Positions 37,401 to 49,769 of a DNA stretch of 64,000 bases are shown in pieces. The stretch covers positions 1 through 64,000 of the forward strand of contig OX638323.1 in the NCBI GenBank assembly GCA_951812715.1, given 5' to 3'. This DNA is from an uncultured Pseudohongiella sp. (GTDB lineage Bacteria; Pseudomonadota; Gammaproteobacteria; Pseudomonadales; Pseudohongiellaceae). The translations under genes were made by a program, and so were the position numbers. Numbering within the stretch: the stretch's first letter is position 1; each line of letters begins with the position of its first letter. The notes beneath the pieces are model-generated. The model made no database searches, was not told the origin of the DNA, and was given only the letters and a program-made list of their open reading frames with translations.

Positions 37401-37960
37401 GGCTGTGCGAGGCCAAACCCTCGCGCAAGGATCAGTTGTTCGCCGGTATGCTGGCGGACATTCGCATCCGTAAACGCGAAAGCGGCAACATGGCCATTCT
37501 GACCTTCGATGACGGCTCGGCCCGGCTGGAAGCAGTCATCTACGATCCGGAATTCAAGCGAATTCAGGATCGCCTGGAGAAGTACCGAATTTTCGTAATA
37601 GAAGGCCGGGGTGCGAATGACGAATTCACCGGCGGCGTCAGGATTCGCGTGAAAAATGTGCTGACGCTTGACGAAGCCCGGGCCAGACATGCGCGCAGGC
37701 TGGCATTGGACTTGAATGAAAGCGAAATTTCCGCGGATTTCTGCCGGCAGCTTGCGATGATTCTCGAACCCTATCGCCGCAATGGCGCGAACGGTGGCGG
37801 CAGCCGCTATTGCAAGGTCGTCATCAAGTATCATCGCGGCGACTTGCAGGGGTGTATAATGCTCGGCCCCGACTGGGCGGTAGCGCCGGCGGATGAACTG
37901 GTCCGCGACTTGCGAACGGAATTCGGCCGCGATCAGGTAATGCTGCAATATGAAAATTGA
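34445..37960 (+). CDS. dnaE: DNA polymerase III alpha subunit
   Basis: 1171 residues, the replicative polymerase catalytic subunit. N-terminal PHP domain (FVHLRLHTEFSVNDG), then the C-family polymerase core with catalytic Asp405 and Asp407 in MPDFDIDFC, the GRGSGAGS phosphate loop, KHAGGVVI, the FNKSHSVAYAL segment, a helix-hairpin-helix region and a C-terminal OB domain (about 960-1060). Length matches proteobacterial DnaE1. The adjacent accA is the usual gammaproteobacterial order. Confidence 0.97.
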   Translation: MSDQDSAQNFVHLRLHTEFSVNDGLIAVEPLIERLRERRMPAVAVTDLANLFGLIKFYQAARRAGIKPICGCDLRVIDAESGHASQVALLVRNEAGYHNLINLISEIYVGSEPNAEIQADKQQLRRYSDGLIALSGALQSDIGAALLAGKRESARELLESWQELFPRGFYIELQRLGKPGEEDYIAAALELARECGCPVVATNDVRFLGEDEFEAHEARVCITQRRVLDDSSRPRDYTERQYLRGASAMVELFADIPEAVAATLDIAQRCNLDLELLQRLPDYPLPPGETASLDEYLSKVAEQGLQQRIRGLNDSGPTADEQRRYHERLHQELATINQMDFAGYFLIVMEFVQWAKENGIPVGPGRGSGAGSIVAWALGITDIDPLKYDLLFERFLNPERISMPDFDIDFCMEGRDRVIAHVAEIYGKDAVSQIITFGTMAAKAVVRDVARVQGKPYSVGDKLSRLIPGVPGMTLAKAMQDQTDLREYVSSDDDAQEILEMAYKLEGITRNVGKHAGGVVIAPGRLTDFTPLYRDHERTGSALLTQFDKDDVETAGLVKFDFLGLRTLTIIDWAVKSISAREGRTIDIANLPLDDKKVYRMLGKGNTTAVFQLESRGIKQLIRKLKPSRFDDMVALVALYRPGPLQSGMVDDFIDRKHGRTVVNYPLPELEPVLKSTYGVILYQEQVMKIAQMLGRYTLGGADILRKAMGKKDPKEMARQRDTFMTGALEQRVPKKAATDLFDLMEKFAGYGFNKSHSVAYALIAYQTAWLKAHYPAHFMAAVLSSEMKITDKIMELVAECREMGLEVLQPSINSGHFQFTVDDSGHIVYGLGAIRNLGQGQIEGIVKARGQGSFKNLSDLCRRSGNQLLNQRALEILVDSGACDEFVAGEAGAVRARLRLCLPAVLQAAEQYQQDKEFGISNLFAGLDEEPDAGNLLPDTSGNANCANWDTRAMLEAERECLGYYLSAHPMDEYLPELAHFAPTRLCEAKPSRKDQLFAGMLADIRIRKRESGNMAILTFDDGSARLEAVIYDPEFKRIQDRLEKYRIFVIEGRGANDEFTGGVRIRVKNVLTLDEARARHARRLALDLNESEISADFCRQLAMILEPYRRNGANGGGSRYCKVVIKYHRGDLQGCIMLGPDWAVAPADELVRDLRTEFGRDQVMLQYEN

Positions 37961-38011
37961 AGCCGGCCGATGCGGTCTGGTCCGTGACCCGACAATGGAA
38001 TCGAATCCGAA

Positions 38012-38968
38012 GTGAATCCCGATTTTCTGGAATTTGAACAGCCGATAGCTGAACTTGAAGGCAAGATCAGTGAATTGCGCCTGGTCGGCAGCGACAATGA
38101 ACTCAATATAAACGAGGAAATCCAGACGCTGCGGCAGAAAAGTCAGCGCCTGACCGAAAAGATCTATGCCAACCTGACGCCCTGGCAAATCTGCCAGGTG
38201 GCGCGTCATCCATTGCGGCCCTATACCCTGGACTACATCGATCACATCATGACGGATTTCGATGAGTTGCACGGTGACCGACTGTACGCCGACGATCAGG
38301 CAATCATTGGCGGCCTGGCCAAGATTGACGGCCGGCCGGTGATGGTTATCGGTCATCAGAAAGGTCGTGGCACCCGCGCCAAGATCAAGCACAACTTCGG
38401 CATGCCGCGCCCGGAAGGCTATCGCAAGGCGCGGCGGCTGGTGGAACTGGCCGAGCGTTACCGGCTGCCCGTGGTAATTTTCATCGATACCCCCGGCGCC
38501 TATCCAGGCATGGATTCGGAAGAACGCGGCATCAACGAAGCCATCGCCGAGAATATGGCGATAATGTCGCGGACGCGGACGCCGCTGATCGCAACCGTGA
38601 CCGGCGAGGCCAATTCCGGCGGCGCGATCGCCATTGGCGTCACCGACCAATTGAACATGCTGCAATATTCCACCTATACGGTGATTACCCCGGAAGGCTG
38701 TGCGACGATATTGTGGAAATCCGCCGAGTTTGCCGCCGCCGCGGCAGAGGCCATGGGCGTAACCGCCGAACGCTTGCGCAAAATCGGTATCGTGGACTAC
38801 ATCATTCCGGAACCGCTTGGCGGCGCCCACCGCGATGTAGCTAGTGTTTCCGTCGGCATCAAGGCAGCCTTGCTCGACCAGATCGAACAATTGACCGCCA
38901 TGGACCCGGACGATCTGGTGGAACGCCGCTACCGGCGCCTGATGAGTTACGGAATCAGTAGTTCATAG
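38012..38968 (+). CDS. accA: Acetyl-CoA carboxylase carboxyltransferase alpha subunit
   Basis: 318 residues, GTG start. With AccD transfers carboxyl from biotin to acetyl-CoA, giving malonyl-CoA. N-terminal coiled coil (residues 10-50), then the crotonase-type carboxyltransferase core ([44 protein letters not shown]). Ends seven bases before the repeat array. Confidence 0.96.
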   Translation: MNPDFLEFEQPIAELEGKISELRLVGSDNELNINEEIQTLRQKSQRLTEKIYANLTPWQICQVARHPLRPYTLDYIDHIMTDFDELHGDRLYADDQAIIGGLAKIDGRPVMVIGHQKGRGTRAKIKHNFGMPRPEGYRKARRLVELAERYRLPVVIFIDTPGAYPGMDSEERGINEAIAENMAIMSRTRTPLIATVTGEANSGGAIAIGVTDQLNMLQYSTYTVITPEGCATILWKSAEFAAAAAEAMGVTAERLRKIGIVDYIIPEPLGGAHRDVASVSVGIKAALLDQIEQLTAMDPDDLVERRYRRLMSYGISSS

Positions 38969-38975
38969 TAGTATT

Positions 38976-39770
38976 GCCATCCCTGGCGCGACTTTTTTGG
39001 CTTCGAAGGTCCCCGGCCTTGCCATCCATGGCAAGTCGTTCGGCCCTCAAGAAGCTTCGCTTGTTGTCGGTTGCGCCGACCGGAGAACTGCATCCTTTGG
39101 GGTTGTGCATGCCATCCCTGGCGCGACTTATTTGGCTTCGAAGGTCCCTGGCCTTGCCATCCATGGCAAGTCGTTCGGCCCTCAAGAAGCTTTGCTTGTT
39201 GTCGGCTGCGCCGACCGGGGACGTGCATCCTTTTGGGTTGTGCATGCCATCCCTGGCGCGGCATTGGTGGTTTCGCCGGCCCCCAGCCTTGCCATCCATG
39301 GCAAGTCGTTCGGCCCTCAAGAAGCTTTGCTTGTTGTCGGCTGCGCCGACCGGGGACGTGCGTCCTTTTGGGTTGTGCATGCCATCCCTGGCGCGGCATT
39401 GGTGGTTTCGCCGGCCTCCAGCCTTGCCATCCATGGCAAGTCGTTCGGCCCTCAAGAAGCTTTGCTTCTTGTCGGCTGCGCCGACCGGGGAAGTGCATCC
39501 TTTGGGGTTGTACATGCCATCCCTGGCGCGGCATCGGTGGTTTCGCCGGTCTCCAGCCTTGCCATCCATGGCAAGTCGTTCGGCCCTCAAGAAGCTTTGC
39601 TTCTTGTCGGCTGCGCCGACCGGGGACGTGCATCCTTTGGGGTTGTGCATGCCATCCCTGGCGCGGCATTGGTGGTTTCGCCGGTCTCCAGCCTTGCCAT
39701 CCATGGCAAGTCGTTCGGCCCTCAAGAAGCTTTGCTTCTTGTCGGCTGCGCCGACCGGGCCTCACCCCCC
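38976..39770 (+). repeat. Six-copy array of 135-bp three-hairpin repeats
   Basis: Units start at 38976, 39111, 39246, 39381, 39516 and 39651, a constant 135-bp period. In the last unit three hairpins follow each other: CTTGCCAT-CC-ATGGCAAG (39693-39710), CAAGAAGC-TTT-GCTTCTTG (39723-39741) and GTCGGC-TGC-GCCGAC (39741-39755), ending GGGCCTCACCC. Because 135 is a multiple of three and the unit lacks stops in several frames, long open frames run through it on both strands; I regard these as by-products. It fills the whole accA-tilS spacer. Confidence 0.95.
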
Positions 39771-39779
39771 AATGGCACA

Positions 39780-41090
39780 ATGGAAATAGTCTTAAGTCTG
39801 CAAGGTTTCGTCGCCGGATTACCGTGGGGCGCGGGTATTGTGGTGGGCTTGAGTGGTGGTATGGATTCCGTGGTTTTGTTGCATGCGGTGAAGCAATGTT
39901 TGCCGGTGGGCGGGTCGTTGCGCGCGCTGCATGTCAATCATGGTTTGCAGGCCGAGGCGGAGGAATGGGAAGAGTTCTGCGGGCGATTCTGCGCGGAAAC
40001 GGACGTTCCGCTTGACGTTCTGCGGATCGATGTGCCGGAATCCGGCGCCAGCCTGGAAAACCGCGCCAGAATCGCCCGATATGAAGCTTTTTCCCAGAAC
40101 TTGCGGCAAGGCGAGTGTTTGCTGCTGGCTCACCATCTCGACGATCAGATGGAAACCATTTTGTTGCGGCTTGCGCGCGGCGCAGGGACTCGGGGATTGA
40201 GCGGAATTCCGGCAAGGCGCGAGTTGGGGAAGGGCACGCTGCTGAGGCCGTTGTTGCATTGCCCGAAAGAGGCGTTGGCGGATTACGCGCAGGCGCGCGA
40301 TTTGCGCTGGATTGAAGACGCCTCCAACCGCGATACCGATTTCGACCGCAACTTCTGCCGCCATGAAATCCTGCCGACGGTCGAGCGGCGTTGGTCCAAT
40401 TATCGAAACAACTGGGAAAGGTCCCGCGCCCTGATTGCCGAATCACAGGAATTGCTTGACGATCTCGCCGGGCTGGACCTCGAGCGCTGCGCCGATAGCG
40501 CGGACAATTTACTCCAGGTGGATGGTTTGCGACTGTTGAGCATGCCTCGCCGGCAAAACGCGTTGCGCCATTGGATTGAATTGGCAATCGGCGAGCCGGC
40601 GGACTGGAAGAAAGTCCGGGGAGTAGCGGACTGGCTGCTCGGAGACGACCAGGACGTCGAAACCGCGGTGGCCTTCCATGGCTGTCATGTCCGGCGATTC
40701 GGCAAAGGGCTGTATCTGGTCCCCGATTTGCCACCCGTTGACTCCGACACCCGCCTCACCTGGGATCCGTCCCAAGAGCCAGTCCTCGAACTCCCCGACA
40801 ACGGCAGCTTGCACGCCATCCCGGCAACAGACCAGGGCCTCGCCGGCAAGAGCTACGAAATCCGCTACCGTCAGGGCGGCGAAACCTGCCGCCTCACCCG
40901 CCGCCCGACCAAGTCACTCAAGAAAATCCTCAACGAATCCCGCATCGAACCCTGGCTGCGCGAGCGCCTCCCCCTGTTGTTCGACGGCAACGACTTGGTC
41001 GCGATCCCCGGAATCGGCATAGCCGAAAGCGCCACCACAAAACCAGGCTACCGCATAGAATGGTGCGGCCCTCGACATACACAGAAGTGA
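39780..41090 (+). CDS. tilS: tRNA(Ile)-lysidine synthetase
   Basis: 436 residues from the ATG at 39780, right after the repeat array. Converts C34 of the minor tRNA-Ile(CAU) to lysidine so that it reads AUA. The N-terminal PP-loop ATPase holds SGGMDS at residues 25-30, HVNHGL and ASNRDTDFDRNFCRHEILP; the C-terminal domain ends YRIEWCG. The reading frame is open upstream through the whole array (to 38997), so an N-terminal extension is possible, but family length supports 39780. Confidence 0.94.
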   Translation: MEIVLSLQGFVAGLPWGAGIVVGLSGGMDSVVLLHAVKQCLPVGGSLRALHVNHGLQAEAEEWEEFCGRFCAETDVPLDVLRIDVPESGASLENRARIARYEAFSQNLRQGECLLLAHHLDDQMETILLRLARGAGTRGLSGIPARRELGKGTLLRPLLHCPKEALADYAQARDLRWIEDASNRDTDFDRNFCRHEILPTVERRWSNYRNNWERSRALIAESQELLDDLAGLDLERCADSADNLLQVDGLRLLSMPRRQNALRHWIELAIGEPADWKKVRGVADWLLGDDQDVETAVAFHGCHVRRFGKGLYLVPDLPPVDSDTRLTWDPSQEPVLELPDNGSLHAIPATDQGLAGKSYEIRYRQGGETCRLTRRPTKSLKKILNESRIEPWLRERLPLLFDGNDLVAIPGIGIAESATTKPGYRIEWCGPRHTQK

Positions 41091-41091
41091 G

Positions 41092-41276
41092 CCGCCGTCG
41101 GGTCTGGGTCTGTGCAGCGGGCGTGCGAGGCATGGATGCCGAGCCCGAAGCGTAAAGGGGTGGAGGCAAGCGTTTTTGAAGCGCAGCTTCATGCGCAGCC
41201 GAAACGACGCCAAGCTGTGCTTGGCGGCTGGACCGTATTCGCAGCATCCGCTGCACAGACCCAGACCCGGCGGCGG
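41092..41276. repeat. MITE-like element, copy 1
   Basis: Flanked by inverted repeats 41092-41120 and 41248-41276; the inner 20 bases (GGTCTGGGTCTGTGCAGCGG) match perfectly and the outer nine have one mismatch. Inside are stems GAAGC-GCA-GCTTC and CCAAGC-TGT-GCTTGG, shared with the pyrH and rnhB spacers. No gene visible. Confidence 0.75.
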
Positions 41277-41293
41277 CGGATCGGAGCTACTCA

Positions 41294-41478
41294 AGCGCCG
41301 TCTGGGGGCCAGTCTGCAGCGGGCGTGCGAGGCAGGACGCCGAGCTCGAAGCGTAAAGGGGTGTAGGCAAGCGTTTTTGAAGCGCAGCTTCATGCGCAGC
41401 CGAAACGACGCCAAGCTGTGCTTGGCGGCTGGACCGTATTCACAGCGTCCGCTGCACAGACCCAGACCCGGCGGCGGC
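41294..41478. repeat. MITE-like element, copy 2
   Basis: Second copy offset by 202 bp. The right arm (41449-41478) and the interior are nearly identical to copy 1; the left arm is degenerate. The 41479-41608 remainder is the pyrG leader, in which I see no gene. Confidence 0.7.
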
Positions 41479-41524
41479 GGATCAGAGCCAATTTTGTGCG
41501 TTTCTCCACGACATTTCGTATTGA

Positions 41525-43291
<1,767 letters not shown>

Positions 43292-43317
43292 CCTGTACTC
43301 GCCACCCGGTGCCATCG

Positions 43318-45496
<2,179 letters not shown>

Positions 45497-45497
<1 letters not shown>

Positions 45498-45772
45498 TGA
45501 AAATGAGATTGCTGCTATTCGTTACCGGCGGGATTGTGATCCTTCTCCAATTCCAGCTCTGGCTGGGAGAGGATGGCTACTTTGCCTTAAAGTCGCGACA
45601 GGCGGATGCAGCCGAGCAACTTGAAATCATCGCCGAACTTCGGCAAAGCAATCGGGAGCTGGAAGTTGAAGCGCTCGATCTCAAGAACGGCAAGGAAGCC
45701 ATCGAGGAAAGGGCTCGCTCGGAACTCGGCATGATCAAGGAAGGCGAAACCTTCTACATCATTGTTGACTGA
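45497..45772 (+). CDS. ftsB: Cell division protein FtsB
   Basis: 91 residues. One membrane helix (about 4-21), then a coiled coil (about 33-70) and a C-terminal segment ELGMIKEGETFY typical of FtsB, which bridges FtsL and FtsQ in the divisome. Position between eno and ispD is the conserved gammaproteobacterial context. Confidence 0.93.
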
Positions 45773-45779
45773 ACGGATC

Positions 45780-46502
45780 ATGAACTGCTGGGGCGTGCTC
45801 CCCGCCGCGGGAAGCGGAAGCCGATTCGGGGCCGAAATTCCCAAGCAATATCTGCAAGTTAATGGACGTCCCGTGATTTCCTGGTCGGTGGAGACCTTGC
45901 TGGCCGCGCCGCTGCAAGCCGTAGTCGTTGCTGTCGGTCTCGGTGACAGCCATTGGCCGACCCTTGGCTGGGATGCGGAAGCGCGAGTGGAAACCTGCAT
46001 CGGCGGCGCGCAGCGCCAGCAATCGGTGCTTAACGGTCTGGCGACATTGCATGGCCGCGCCGGCGAACGCGACTGGGTATTGGTGCATGACGCCGTACGT
46101 CCTTGCGTGCGCGGCAATGACATCGGCAAGCTGATCAGTCTGACCGATGCGGGCGGAAAGGACGGCGGGATGCTGGGCTGGCCCGTGAACAATGCCCTCA
46201 AGCGCGTTGCGCCATCCGGGGCAGTGCTGGACAATGTGGCAAGGCAGCACTGCTGGAACGCGGCGACGCCGCAGATGTTTCGATACGGGATCCTGCTCAA
46301 TGCCTTGAGACAGGCGGAAGCGGCAGGTATTTCCCATGTCGACGAGGCTGCGGCGGTAATGGCGGCTGGCGGCAGCGTACTCATGGTTCCCTGCGCCACG
46401 GACAATATCAAGATTACCTACGAGGCCGATCTGGCGCTCGCCGGCTGCATTTTGACGCGGCGGCAAGACGCTATGGCGCAGTCAAGTGGTGGCATGGCAT
46501 GA
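45780..46502 (+). CDS. ispD: 2-C-methyl-D-erythritol 4-phosphate cytidylyltransferase
   Basis: 240 residues from ATG 45780; an earlier in-frame TTG overlaps ftsB. Third MEP-pathway step, forming CDP-ME from MEP and CTP. LPAAGSGSRFGAEIPKQYL is the CTP loop; VLVHDAVRPCV and the DEAAAV...GGSVLMVPC and DNIKITYEADL segments are family features. Overlaps ispF by ATGA. Confidence 0.95.
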   Translation: MNCWGVLPAAGSGSRFGAEIPKQYLQVNGRPVISWSVETLLAAPLQAVVVAVGLGDSHWPTLGWDAEARVETCIGGAQRQQSVLNGLATLHGRAGERDWVLVHDAVRPCVRGNDIGKLISLTDAGGKDGGMLGWPVNNALKRVAPSGAVLDNVARQHCWNAATPQMFRYGILLNALRQAEAAGISHVDEAAAVMAAGGSVLMVPCATDNIKITYEADLALAGCILTRRQDAMAQSSGGMA

Positions 46503-47011
46503 GTTCGCCGGATTTGCCGCGGCTTCGCATCGGTCACGGCTTCGATGTGCATCGCTTCGCCGATCGATATGACTCCGCCAATCCGCTGGTTCTGGCGGGA
46601 GTGACGCTTCCGGTAGAGAAGAGCCTGGTCGCGCATTCCGATGGCGATCTCGTGCTGCATGCCCTCAGTGACGCCGTGCTGGGCGCGGCTGCCGCGGGAG
46701 ATATCGGCGGGCTTTTTCCCGACAGCGACGCCAGTCTGGCGGGAATCTCCAGCAAGATAATCTTGCGAACCGCGCTGGATAAGGCAGTGGAAAAGAACCT
46801 GAAACTGATTAATCTTGACATCACCGTGATCGCCCAGACGCCAAAACTCTCTCCCCATGCCGGGACGATGCGCGAAAGCCTTGCCGCTTTGACCGGATTG
46901 CCGGCCGGCTGCGTCAATCTGAAGGCAACGACGACCGAACGCATGGGTTATCTCGGCCGCGAAGAAGGCATGGCCTGTCATGCCGTCGTATTGATGGGAT
47001 CGTATGCCTGA
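46499..47011 (+). CDS. ispF: 2-C-methyl-D-erythritol 2,4-cyclodiphosphate synthase
   Basis: 170 residues. Cyclises CDP-ME 2-phosphate, releasing CMP; a zinc-dependent homotrimer. GHGFDVHRF, the second metal His in AHSDGDLVLHALSDA, and the ATTTERMGYLGREEG end motif are present. Coupled to ispD (4-bp overlap) and to truD (8-bp overlap). Confidence 0.96.
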   Translation: MSSPDLPRLRIGHGFDVHRFADRYDSANPLVLAGVTLPVEKSLVAHSDGDLVLHALSDAVLGAAAAGDIGGLFPDSDASLAGISSKIILRTALDKAVEKNLKLINLDITVIAQTPKLSPHAGTMRESLAALTGLPAGCVNLKATTTERMGYLGREEGMACHAVVLMGSYA

Positions 47012-48116
47012 GGCTAGCGCCGATTCGCACGCGCGGCATTGGCCGCTGCTGGCCCGGCTGCTGGAGCCGCCCGTATGTACGGCGCGCCTGAAAGCATCGC
47101 CGGATGATTTCCAGGTCAGGGAAGAACTTGGTTTCGCGCTTTCCGGCGCCGGCGAACATATTTGCATAGAGGTGGAAAAAACCGATCTGACGACCACGGA
47201 AGTCTCGCGCCGCCTGGGTCAGGCGACCGGGTTGCGCCAAGCTGATATCGGTTATGCGGGCATGAAGGACCGGCGCGCCCGAACCAGTCAATGGTTCAGC
47301 TTGCGGCTGCCGGAAGCCGAGGCAAAGCGGCTGCACGCGGCGGCGGACGAAAACCTGCGTATTCTCCGTTCCCGGCGCAATCATCGCAAGATTCGCATCG
47401 GTAGCCATCGCGCAAATCATTTCGTCATCCGCTTGCGCGACTTTTACGGCGAACGGGATGATATTGAACGCAGATTGCGCATCCTCGAACAAAAAGGCGT
47501 ACCCAATTATTTCGGGCCTCAGCGCTTTGGCCGGCTGTTCGGCAACGTCGATTTGATCGAACAGCGCATTGCGGACGAAACCGGCGGCAAGAACGCCGCG
47601 AAAATCTCTCGGGTCGAACGCGCGCGGTTGTACTCCGCCGCCAGGGCCTTGCTGTTCAACCAGGTGCTATCCACAAGACTCAAGCAGGGCGGCTGGGACC
47701 GATATTTACCCGGCGACGTGCTGAGCCTGGATGGCTCCGGCCGCCTGTTTTTGCCGGTAGAGGGGGACTCGGGCGATTCCCTGCGGCAACGACTCGACGC
47801 GCTCGACATTCACGTTACCGGTCCGCTGCCCGGCGCGGTTCCGGTGCAACTCAAGTATGTAACTCGCGGCCAAGCTGCCGATATTGAGAATGCAATACTG
47901 CGGCAATATTTGCCTATATTCGACTGGCTGAAGCGGGAAGGGTTGCAGGCCGGCCGAAGGCCGTTGCGCTTTGTGCCGCGGGAGTTGAGTTGGAATTGGA
48001 CCAAAGGCGTAATGATTCTGCGTTTCGCGCTCGCGCGGGGCTGCTACGCCACCAGTGTGATCAGGGAATTATGCAATACCGATGGAAGCGAAAAGGAAAC
48101 CGAACGTGAACCTTGA
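47004..48116 (+). CDS. truD: tRNA pseudouridine(13) synthase TruD
   Basis: 370 residues. Makes pseudouridine 13 in tRNA-Glu. The catalytic Asp89 is in GYAGMKDRRARTSQWFS (Asp80 in E. coli); NYFGPQRFGR is the second family motif and the insertion domain lies between about residues 155 and 300. In many relatives surE follows; here pcm follows directly with a 35-bp overlap. Confidence 0.95.
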   Translation: MPEASADSHARHWPLLARLLEPPVCTARLKASPDDFQVREELGFALSGAGEHICIEVEKTDLTTTEVSRRLGQATGLRQADIGYAGMKDRRARTSQWFSLRLPEAEAKRLHAAADENLRILRSRRNHRKIRIGSHRANHFVIRLRDFYGERDDIERRLRILEQKGVPNYFGPQRFGRLFGNVDLIEQRIADETGGKNAAKISRVERARLYSAARALLFNQVLSTRLKQGGWDRYLPGDVLSLDGSGRLFLPVEGDSGDSLRQRLDALDIHVTGPLPGAVPVQLKYVTRGQAADIENAILRQYLPIFDWLKREGLQAGRRPLRFVPRELSWNWTKGVMILRFALARGCYATSVIRELCNTDGSEKETEREP

Positions 48117-48765
48117 TGGCATTGGAGTGACGTCGCGCCGCACCCGGGAGCGACTGATCGCCAAGCTCAAGGATAAGGGTATCCGCAATGCCGGCGTGCT
48201 CGACGTCATGCGGTCGACGCCGCGCCATATATTCGTCGATCCGGCATTTTCGCACCTTTCGTATGAGGATATTCCGGTCAACATCGGCTACAAACAAACG
48301 GTTTCCCAGCCCTACGTAGTTGCGCGCATGACCGAAGCCGTGCTGGAAGCGGGTCCGCTGAACCGCGTGCTGGAAGTCGGAACTGGCTGCGGCTACCAGA
48401 CCGCGGTGATTGCGCCCCTGGCGCAAGAGGTCTATAGCATCGAGCGAATCAAACCCTTGCATGACAAGGCCCTGGTCAACCTGGAACAGTTGGGACTGAC
48501 AAACGTGCATTTGCTGCACGGCGACGGCAGCCTGGGTTATGCCGAAAAGAGTCCCTTTGACGCCATCGTCGTCACCGCGGCGCCGCTAGGCGTGCCGAAC
48601 GAGCTGCTCGCGCAACTTGCCCACAACGGGCGCCTGGTGATACCGGTCGGCGGCCCCGCCGGCCAGGAACTGCGCCTGATTACCCGCCACCAGGAGCAAT
48701 TTGTCAGCCGGTTGCTCGATCACGTCAGATTCGTCCCGCTGCTGAAAGGGCAGGTGACGAATTGA
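48082..48765 (+). CDS. pcm: Protein-L-isoaspartate O-methyltransferase
   Basis: 227 residues. Repairs isoaspartyl damage with S-adenosylmethionine. The SAM-binding motif VLEVGTGCGYQTAVIAPL, the upstream PYVVARMTEAV and the LVIPVGG segment are intact. The chosen ATG lies inside truD; a shorter start near 48109 is possible. Usual neighbours surE-pcm-nlpD, with surE missing here. Confidence 0.94.
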   Translation: MEAKRKPNVNLDGIGVTSRRTRERLIAKLKDKGIRNAGVLDVMRSTPRHIFVDPAFSHLSYEDIPVNIGYKQTVSQPYVVARMTEAVLEAGPLNRVLEVGTGCGYQTAVIAPLAQEVYSIERIKPLHDKALVNLEQLGLTNVHLLHGDGSLGYAEKSPFDAIVVTAAPLGVPNELLAQLAHNGRLVIPVGGPAGQELRLITRHQEQFVSRLLDHVRFVPLLKGQVTN

Positions 48766-48781
48766 ATCTGAATAGTCCGTT

Positions 48782-49729
48782 ATGACCGGATCCGCCGACA
48801 ACGCCACGCGGCATCTGCTGGTCTACGCCAAGGGAATTGTCATGGGCATCAGCGATTCGGTGCCCGGAGTCTCCGGCGGCACTATCGCCGTTGCGGCCAA
48901 CATCTACGACCGCATCATTTACGCCGTTCGCGCCATTGACGCGGAGGCGCTAAGGTTACTCCTGCGCGGACGCGCCATGGCGTTGTGGAAGCATTTGGAT
49001 GGCGCCTTCCTGCTCCTGCTCGGGTTTGGCATCGTCAGTGGCGTGCTGCTCAGCGCGAATCTGATTCTGTTCCTGATCGAGAACAATCCTGTTCCCCTGC
49101 GCGCTTTTTTCATTGGACTCATCGCTGCCGCCATCTGGATGCTGCGCGCGGAAACTTCATTGCGCGACTGGCGCAATGCACTGCCGGCCGTCACCGGAGC
49201 GCTGCTGGTGCTGTTGATCTCGATGGCGTCGCCGGGCCAAATTCAGCCTTCGGCCCCATATCTGTTTTTCTGCGGCATGATCGCGGTCAGCGCGATGTTG
49301 CTGCCCGGTCTTTCCGGCGCTTTTATCCTGCTGCTGCTTGGCGCATACCAGTACATGCTCAACGCTTTGATCACGCTGGAAGCCCAGGTATTGCTGATTT
49401 TTCTGGCTGGCTGCGTCGTGGGCGTTATGCTGATGTCGAGAATCGTCGCCTGGCTGCTGCGCAACTACCGTCAGCGGGCCTACGGCTTCATTTGCGGCAT
49501 GCTCGCCGGATCGCTGCTAGCCTTGTGGCCCTGGCAAATTTCCGGCGCAACCGGCGATGTAATGCAGTTTCTCGCCAACCAGCCAGTCTGGCCCGGCGAA
49601 TATTTTGAACTATCGGGCCGCGACCCAGTGATTTTGATCAGTCTGGCGGCTTTGCTGGCAGGCCTTGGACTAACCTTGCTGGCGCGCGGTCCTTCAGCGC
49701 CGGGCGCTGCTGACGATAATTCATTATGA
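48782..49729 (+). CDS. DUF368 polytopic membrane protein
   Basis: 315 residues, about eight to nine membrane segments. The signature GISDSVPGVSGGTIAV near residue 22 and the repeated MLLPGLSGAFILLLLGAY motif identify the family, members of which have been proposed as undecaprenyl-phosphate flippases. That role would fit its presence near cell-envelope genes, but I infer it from family only. It lies between pcm and nlpD. Confidence 0.88.
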   Translation: MTGSADNATRHLLVYAKGIVMGISDSVPGVSGGTIAVAANIYDRIIYAVRAIDAEALRLLLRGRAMALWKHLDGAFLLLLGFGIVSGVLLSANLILFLIENNPVPLRAFFIGLIAAAIWMLRAETSLRDWRNALPAVTGALLVLLISMASPGQIQPSAPYLFFCGMIAVSAMLLPGLSGAFILLLLGAYQYMLNALITLEAQVLLIFLAGCVVGVMLMSRIVAWLLRNYRQRAYGFICGMLAGSLLALWPWQISGATGDVMQFLANQPVWPGEYFELSGRDPVILISLAALLAGLGLTLLARGPSAPGAADDNSL

Positions 49730-49769
49730 CTCTCTCCGGATTCGGAATGTTACCGGGGTGCGCGCGAAT

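Noticed and set aside
38976..39770. CRISPR array
   Set aside because: The whole 135-bp unit is repeated, with no unique spacers and no cas genes nearby.
38997..39779. 261-residue N-terminal extension of TilS read through the array
   Set aside because: TilS family length and its usual N-terminus fit the ATG at 39780; the extension is pure repeat. Kept only as a possibility.
38947..39780. Long open frames on both strands through the 135-bp array (up to ~280 codons on the minus strand)
   Set aside because: They arise because a 135-bp unit is a multiple of three and lacks stops in several frames; six equivalent frames exist and none has a recognisable domain or ribosome site.
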